A stretch of 64,000 nt of DNA from Pseudomonadota bacterium. Lineage in GTDB: Bacteria; Pseudomonadota; Alphaproteobacteria; Micavibrionales; Micavibrionaceae. The translations under genes and the position numbers were made by a program. Under the pieces are notes generated by a model that was given only the letters and a program-made list of their open reading frames with translations, searched no databases and was not told the origin of the DNA. The DNA lies in the NCBI GenBank assembly GCA_029558635.1, contig JAKQEE010000314.1:62001-126000 (forward strand), in the 5' to 3' direction. Below are positions 60,392-64,000 of the stretch, piece after piece; positions within the stretch are counted from its first letter, which is position 1; every line of letters begins with the position of its first letter.

Positions 60392-61069
60392 GTGAACAAC
60401 GACCGACGAAAATATTTTTTTGATGCCAACAATTTTGACAACCCGAACGCACGCGATCGGGATGAGGACCTTCCTCCTCCGCCCCCTGTCTTTTCACTCG
60501 AAGAATTAGGGGCTGCCAAGGATGTAAGTTTTGAACTTGGACGTGAACAGGGCATAGAAGAAGCCCGCGTTTCCCGCGAGCAATATATCGCTTCGCAAAT
60601 TTCGGGTATTCACGACCAAATTCGTGCCCTATTGCTGGCCGAACAAATGCGCGAAAAGAAATTCGAAGAGGACGTTCTGTCTCTTTGCCGTGCCCTGTTG
60701 ACACGCATTTTTCCGTCGCTGGCGGCGGCGCACAGTATCGACGAAATCCTCAATGTGGTCCGCAATATTCTGGCCCAGCAGGATCAAGCCAAAATCATAA
60801 TTGAAGTTCCCGCCGCCGATTTCGCGGAGATTTCCGCGTCCCTCGAACTTCTGATCGAATCGGAACAGGGGCGAATCCAGATCACGCAAGCCGACGATCT
60901 GGAGATGGGCAGTTGCCGGATGAAGTGGGAAAATGGCGGCGCCCTGCGGGATCAAGGGATGCTGGTCGATGCCGTTTTGAAAGAAATCGAAGATGGACTT
61001 GCCCCGAAGGCCCAAAAAAGCGACAATAGCGAATCAGAGAATGATGTGACTGAGGGAGACAGCGCATGA
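60392..61069 (+). CDS. fliH: Flagellar assembly protein FliH
   Basis: A 225-residue protein that regulates the export ATPase FliI. It starts with GTG at 60392 (GAGG about ten bases upstream). After a Pro/Asp-rich N-terminus (EDLPPPPPVFSLEELGAAKD) a helical stalk (REQGIEEARVSREQYIASQI) leads to the C-terminal domain with ALLTRIFPSLAAAHSIDEIL, IIEVPAADFAEISASLELLI and DLEMGSCRMKWENGGALRDQ. It overlaps fliN by four bases. fliI is not in the window. Confidence 0.88.
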   Translation: MNNDRRKYFFDANNFDNPNARDRDEDLPPPPPVFSLEELGAAKDVSFELGREQGIEEARVSREQYIASQISGIHDQIRALLLAEQMREKKFEEDVLSLCRALLTRIFPSLAAAHSIDEILNVVRNILAQQDQAKIIIEVPAADFAEISASLELLIESEQGRIQITQADDLEMGSCRMKWENGGALRDQGMLVDAVLKEIEDGLAPKAQKSDNSESENDVTEGDSA

Positions 61070-61422
61070 GCGACCCAGATAATCCTGAAACCGGAACCGG
61101 TGATTTCAATCCGAACGAAATTTCCGACCCGAACGAGGGCAAGGAAGAGAACCCTTTTGAAATCGGTGAGCCGATGGCGAGCGATGTGACCGCTATCTAC
61201 GACATTCCTGTCCAGATTTCGGCTGTGCTGGGGCGCTCTTCCATGAAAGTTTCTCAACTCCTGAAATTGGGACGCGGGGCCGTGATCGAACTTGATAGAA
61301 AGGTCGGTGAATCCATCGACATCTATGTGAATAACCGTCTTGTCGCCCGCGGCGAAGTCGTGGTCGTCGAAGACCGTTTGGGCATCACCATGACCGAGAT
61401 TGTGAAATCAGAGCAGAGCTAG
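61066..61422 (+). CDS. fliN: Flagellar motor switch protein FliN
   Basis: A 118-residue C-ring protein. A 40-residue acidic N-terminus (PNEISDPNEGKEENPFEIGE) is followed by the SpoA domain: IYDIPVQISAVLGRSSMKVS, LLKLGRGAVIELDRKVGESI, DIYVNNRLVARGEVVVVEDR and LGITMTEIV. It forms tetramers with FliM in the switch. ATGA overlap with fliH shows coupling; the plus-strand unit then stops because the next gene is on the other strand. Confidence 0.95.
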   Translation: MSDPDNPETGTGDFNPNEISDPNEGKEENPFEIGEPMASDVTAIYDIPVQISAVLGRSSMKVSQLLKLGRGAVIELDRKVGESIDIYVNNRLVARGEVVVVEDRLGITMTEIVKSEQS

Positions 61423-61432
61423 AAGCTCCCCT

Positions 61433-61936
61433 CTACATCACTAAAATATTGGGTTTTTGAAGCGGTGTGGTAGCCTGCCTCGGAGACCCGCCGCTTGCCG
61501 CATCTGCTTTGGGTTCAAGAAGCTCCTTGTTGACGGAGATTCCCATTTTCAAATCGCCTGATGCTTTGAGCATCGTTTCGAGCGTATGGGAGAAATAGAT
61601 CCATGATGGTTCTTCTTTTAAACCGGAGGTTTCTTTCCGTCTCATATCTTCCATTGTGTGGGTCAGATTGACGATTGTTTTTCTGACATCCTTGATATAG
61701 AGGTCGAATGATTCCCCAGTGCCTTGATCCGTCTTGAATTGGAATCTTGCCGCCTTCTCGCCCCTGTCCTTATCAATCAAACCCAAATATGTGACGGGAG
61801 GCATTTTTCCGGTCATATCATTCATATTTTCAATCAGGAGTGCGTTTTCGGGGACGCATTTGCGGCTTGGGGAAATCGGGCCATCGCTTCTGAGGCATGT
61901 CATGTTTTCGAAATACTGGTTTTTCTTTTGTCCCAT
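61433..61936 (-). CDS. Hypothetical protein inserted between fliN and flbD
   Basis: A 167-residue protein starting MGQKKNQYFENMTCLRSDGP. It has two cysteines near the N-terminus, a beta-like segment (MPPVTYLGLIDKDRGEKAAR), helical SFDLYIKDVRKTIVNLTHTM and a Pro/Gln-rich end. No signal peptide or family is visible. It is convergent with fliN (10 bases) and divergent from flbD (143 bases), and is more AT-rich than both, so it interrupts what would otherwise be a fliF-fliG-fliH-fliN-flbD unit. Confidence 0.5.
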   Translation of the reverse strand: MGQKKNQYFENMTCLRSDGPISPSRKCVPENALLIENMNDMTGKMPPVTYLGLIDKDRGEKAARFQFKTDQGTGESFDLYIKDVRKTIVNLTHTMEDMRRKETSGLKEEPSWIYFSHTLETMLKASGDLKMGISVNKELLEPKADAASGGSPRQATTPLQKPNILVM

Positions 61937-62020
61937 CGCCGCACCTTGTTCTGTAGAGCAATGGAGGAAGTATATATCATACTATATATTTATGTCAAAT
62001 ATATAGCGGCTATAATCTCT

Positions 62021-62050
62021 TATCCCCTTGGAAAGTCGGGGATATTCCCC
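62021..62050 (+). promoter_or_regulatory. Two mutually exclusive hairpins in the flbD leader
   Basis: TATCCCC (62021-62027) can pair with GGGGATA (62038-62044), or GGGGA (62038-62042) can pair with TCCCC (62046-62050) around TAT. Both use the same GGGGA. CCCTT at 62025-62029 can also pair with AAGGG (62067-62071) at the ribosome-binding site. The elements lie 30-60 bases before the ATG. Confidence 0.35.
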
Positions 62051-62079
62051 TATCATGCAAGACGTAAAGGGATTTTGTT

Positions 62080-63453
62080 ATGCGCTTGATGATTATCGGA
62101 CAGTTGGAAGGCTATATTTCGGCGGCGGGGAAGATTGCCCTGCAACGCGGGGCCAAGGTCATCCATTGCGAGGATGCCGAACAAGCGCTTGGCGCACTTC
62201 GGAACGGCAAAGGCGCCGACCTTGTCATGATCGACATCAAGCAAAAGATCGGTCCGTTTATCGAGTCGCTTCGGGCCGAGCGGATTCACGTACCCGTTGT
62301 GGCATGCGGGATCGGCACTGATGCCCGCGCCGCCGTCAAAGCCATTCAGGACGGGGCGAAGGAATATATCCCCCTCCCCCCCGATGCAGAATTGATTGCC
62401 GCAGTGATCGAGGCCGTGACTGAAGAGAGCAACGCGATGATTGCCTCCGACCCTTCCATGAAATCGGTCGTGGCGATGGCCGATAAAATTGCGCCGTCAG
62501 ATGCCACCATCATGATTACCGGCGAGTCCGGCACGGGTAAGGAAGTGATGTCACGTTACATCCACCGTAAATCGAAACGCGGCAACGGTCCGTTTATTGC
62601 GGTGAACTGTGCCGCCATTCCTGAAAGCCTTTTGGAATCCGAATTGTTCGGTCATGAGAAAGGTGCTTTTACGGGAGCAGTGGGCCGTCGTTTGGGTAAA
62701 TTCGAAGAAGCCAATGGCGGGACGCTCCTCCTTGATGAAGTCTCGGAAATGCACCCGCTTCTGCAAGCCAAATTGCTTCGTGCGATTCAGGAACGAGAGA
62801 TCACGCGGATCGGCAGCAACGACGCGGTCAAGGTGGATGTGCGCATTGTCGCGACGTCCAACCGCAATCTCGAAGAGTCGGTGAATAAAGGTGAGTTTCG
62901 TGAAGACCTTTATTTCCGTTTGAATGTCGTCAATATCCGTTTGCCGTCGCTTCGGGAGCGCAAGGCCGACCTCCCTGCCCTGTCGCAATTCTTTATCGAC
63001 AAGTTTTCCGAACAGAATGGTTTACCGCCTAAAAAAATTTCATCTGAAGCGGCCGCCAAAATCGCCGCGCATCATTGGCGCGGGAATATTCGTGAGCTTG
63101 AGAACACCATGCACCGCGCGGTGTTGGTGTCATCGCAAAATGAAATCGAAGCGGACGCCGTGCATATCGCGGGGATGGAATCGCGCTCTGCTCTTGCGAT
63201 GCCAGCCACCAAAGCTCCCGATCCTGCGGGGGTATCGTCTGCATCCGCGCAGCAAGTTGTCAATGCGGGCGGGGTGGAAACTCTGGTCGGGCGGACGATT
63301 GCCGATGTCGAACGCGAGATGATTTTAAATACGCTCGGTCACTGTCTGGGCAACCGTACCCACGCGGCCAATATTCTGGGGATTTCGATCCGCACGCTCA
63401 GGAACAAGCTCGCCCAGTACCGCGACGAAGGGATCGACGTGCCGGAAGCGTAG
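62080..63453 (+). CDS. flbD: Sigma-54-dependent flagellar regulator FlbD
   Basis: A 457-residue NtrC-family activator. The N-terminal receiver-like domain (about 1-115) is degenerate: the acidic pair after strand 1 is absent (MIIGQLEG), and the phosphoacceptor loop reads MIDIKQKIG, as in Caulobacter FlbD, which works without classical phosphorylation. The AAA+ domain has Walker A GESGTGKEVMS (from residue 148), the sigma-54 loop GHEKGAFTGA, Walker B GGTLLLDEVSEMH and REDLYFRLNVV. The Fis-type helix-turn-helix is at the end (GNRTHAANILGISIRTLRNK). AAAGGGA precedes the ATG. It should activate the sigma-54 promoters seen before flgF, flgA and flgI, with FliX as regulator. Confidence 0.93.
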   Translation: MRLMIIGQLEGYISAAGKIALQRGAKVIHCEDAEQALGALRNGKGADLVMIDIKQKIGPFIESLRAERIHVPVVACGIGTDARAAVKAIQDGAKEYIPLPPDAELIAAVIEAVTEESNAMIASDPSMKSVVAMADKIAPSDATIMITGESGTGKEVMSRYIHRKSKRGNGPFIAVNCAAIPESLLESELFGHEKGAFTGAVGRRLGKFEEANGGTLLLDEVSEMHPLLQAKLLRAIQEREITRIGSNDAVKVDVRIVATSNRNLEESVNKGEFREDLYFRLNVVNIRLPSLRERKADLPALSQFFIDKFSEQNGLPPKKISSEAAAKIAAHHWRGNIRELENTMHRAVLVSSQNEIEADAVHIAGMESRSALAMPATKAPDPAGVSSASAQQVVNAGGVETLVGRTIADVEREMILNTLGHCLGNRTHAANILGISIRTLRNKLAQYRDEGIDVPEA

Positions 63454-63466
63454 GCTAATTCCCTTT

Positions 63467-64000
63467 TTATTTCTTTTCGGGCTTTGGTTCCGGATTGGTT
63501 ATGGTGGCATAGACCAGTCTGGATCTTTCATCAATATTCGGGTTATTGGCCACCTGACCGTAGCTCATCTGCACTACACTCGGGTTACTGATAATTCTGC
63601 TGACCGCTGCCAGGGACTTTACCCTTGCCGTTGCGCCGTACAATGTTACACTGGAATCTTCCAAGGATAGTTTTTTGGGAATTGTGATGGAATCAAGCTC
63701 TGCTCCCGCCTCTTTTCTAAAAGCGAGTTTCAAGGCTTCCTTGAGGTTTTTTATGTTGTCCTGAGTAAATGGAATGCTCAAAAGTTTCATCCCCCCTCCG
63801 TTCTCTGCTTTCTCATTGAAGAGCAAAGTCCACACGCCGCACTGAACCACCAGATAGGCGAACTTTTTAGGCTCTTCGACAACCGCTTTAACGGGGTTTT
63901 TCAGGTCCCTGAGTTTGTCCAGAGTTCTGGACGGAATTCTTAAAAGCGGCAAATATTCCTCTTCTATCCGTCTTTCAAACCCGTCTTTCAATTCTCCGAA
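63467..64000 (-). CDS. Hypothetical protein, 3' part (cut by window edge)
   Basis: The frame is open from 63467 to the window edge without a clear ATG/GTG start; upstream of the TTG at 63991 three more codons remain open, so the true start is probably beyond 64000. At least 177 residues are seen: a helical beginning (RIEEEYLPLLRIPSRTLDKL), a beta part (KKFAYLVVQCGVWTLLFNEK), a Lys-rich helix (DNIKNLKEALKLAFRKEAG) and a Lys/Pro end. No family was recognised. It is convergent with flbD, 13 bases apart, and AT-richer than it. Confidence 0.5.
   Translation of the reverse strand, partial: FGELKDGFERRIEEEYLPLLRIPSRTLDKLRDLKNPVKAVVEEPKKFAYLVVQCGVWTLLFNEKAENGGGMKLLSIPFTQDNIKNLKEALKLAFRKEAGAELDSITIPKKLSLEDSSVTLYGATARVKSLAAVSRIISNPSVVQMSYGQVANNPNIDERSRLVYATITNPEPKPEKK

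Noticed and set aside
1..64000. CRISPR arrays, rRNA, tRNA genes, insertion sequences or prophage genes
   Set aside because: Read on both strands, no spaced direct repeats, cloverleaf-type sequences, transposase or phage structural motifs were recognised. A tRNAscan or CRISPR search would be needed for certainty.

Overview
The window is a bacterial chromosome segment, densely coding on both strands, and most of it is a polar-flagellum gene cluster of alphaproteobacterial type. The placement rests on MucR/Ros, FlbD, FliX, FlbT, a DUF6468 protein next to fliM, a phasin, bL25 of the long CTC form, a glucosaminidase-less FlgJ, sigma-54 -24/-12 promoters and TTAA-N7-TTAA (CtrA-type) boxes in front of flagellar genes. 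FlhF and FlhG argue for a single polar flagellum. A lineage near Micavibrio/Rhodospirillales fits, but this is inference; nothing in the window proves it.

Region 1-26 kb is mostly housekeeping: a cut-off membrane protein, a phasin, an EnvZ/OmpR-like two-component pair, ilvE, a minus-strand run from lgt, MidA-type methyltransferase and pgeF through prs, rplY, pth, ychF and add, a plus-strand UbiK-like/ybjN/proC run, a phosphohexomutase, mucR, an outer-membrane barrel, and TCA-cycle genes sucC, sucD and sucA. Three tandem paralogues of an unrecognised family lie directly upstream of sucA, in the interval between sucCD and sucA; sucB and lpd are not in the window. A multi-hairpin palindromic repeat lies upstream of lgt.

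Region 26-64 kb is the motility region: a soluble CZB chemoreceptor, flhF-flhG, a FliK-like gene, rpsU, flgB-flgC-fliE-fliQ-fliR (minus), a short FlhB-C-terminal homologue with fliO-fliP (plus), fliL-fliM-DUF6468-motE-like-cheY-cheZ and a very large TPR exoprotein (minus), flgF-flgG, a 60-residue membrane protein with flgA-flgH, dksA, fliX divergent from flgI-flgJ-flgN-like-fliK, a flagellin-like gene with flbT, fliF-fliG-fliH-fliN and flbD. flhA, full-length flhB, fliI, flgD/E/K/L, motAB, flaF and canonical flagellins are absent.

Regulatory logic readable from the DNA: five exact TTAA-N7-TTAA boxes precede an acidic hypothetical protein, flhF, the 60-residue protein/flgA unit, the flagellin-like/flbT unit and fliF. 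Three good sigma-54 promoters precede flgF, the 60-residue protein/flgA unit and flgI. Two GGCA-type dyads upstream of two of these promoters are candidate binding sites for FlbD, the sigma-54 activator encoded here beside its probable partner FliX. The most interesting undescribed pieces are the triplicated family upstream of sucA, the 60-residue membrane protein under dual-looking control, and the acidic protein that appears to belong to the CtrA regulon.
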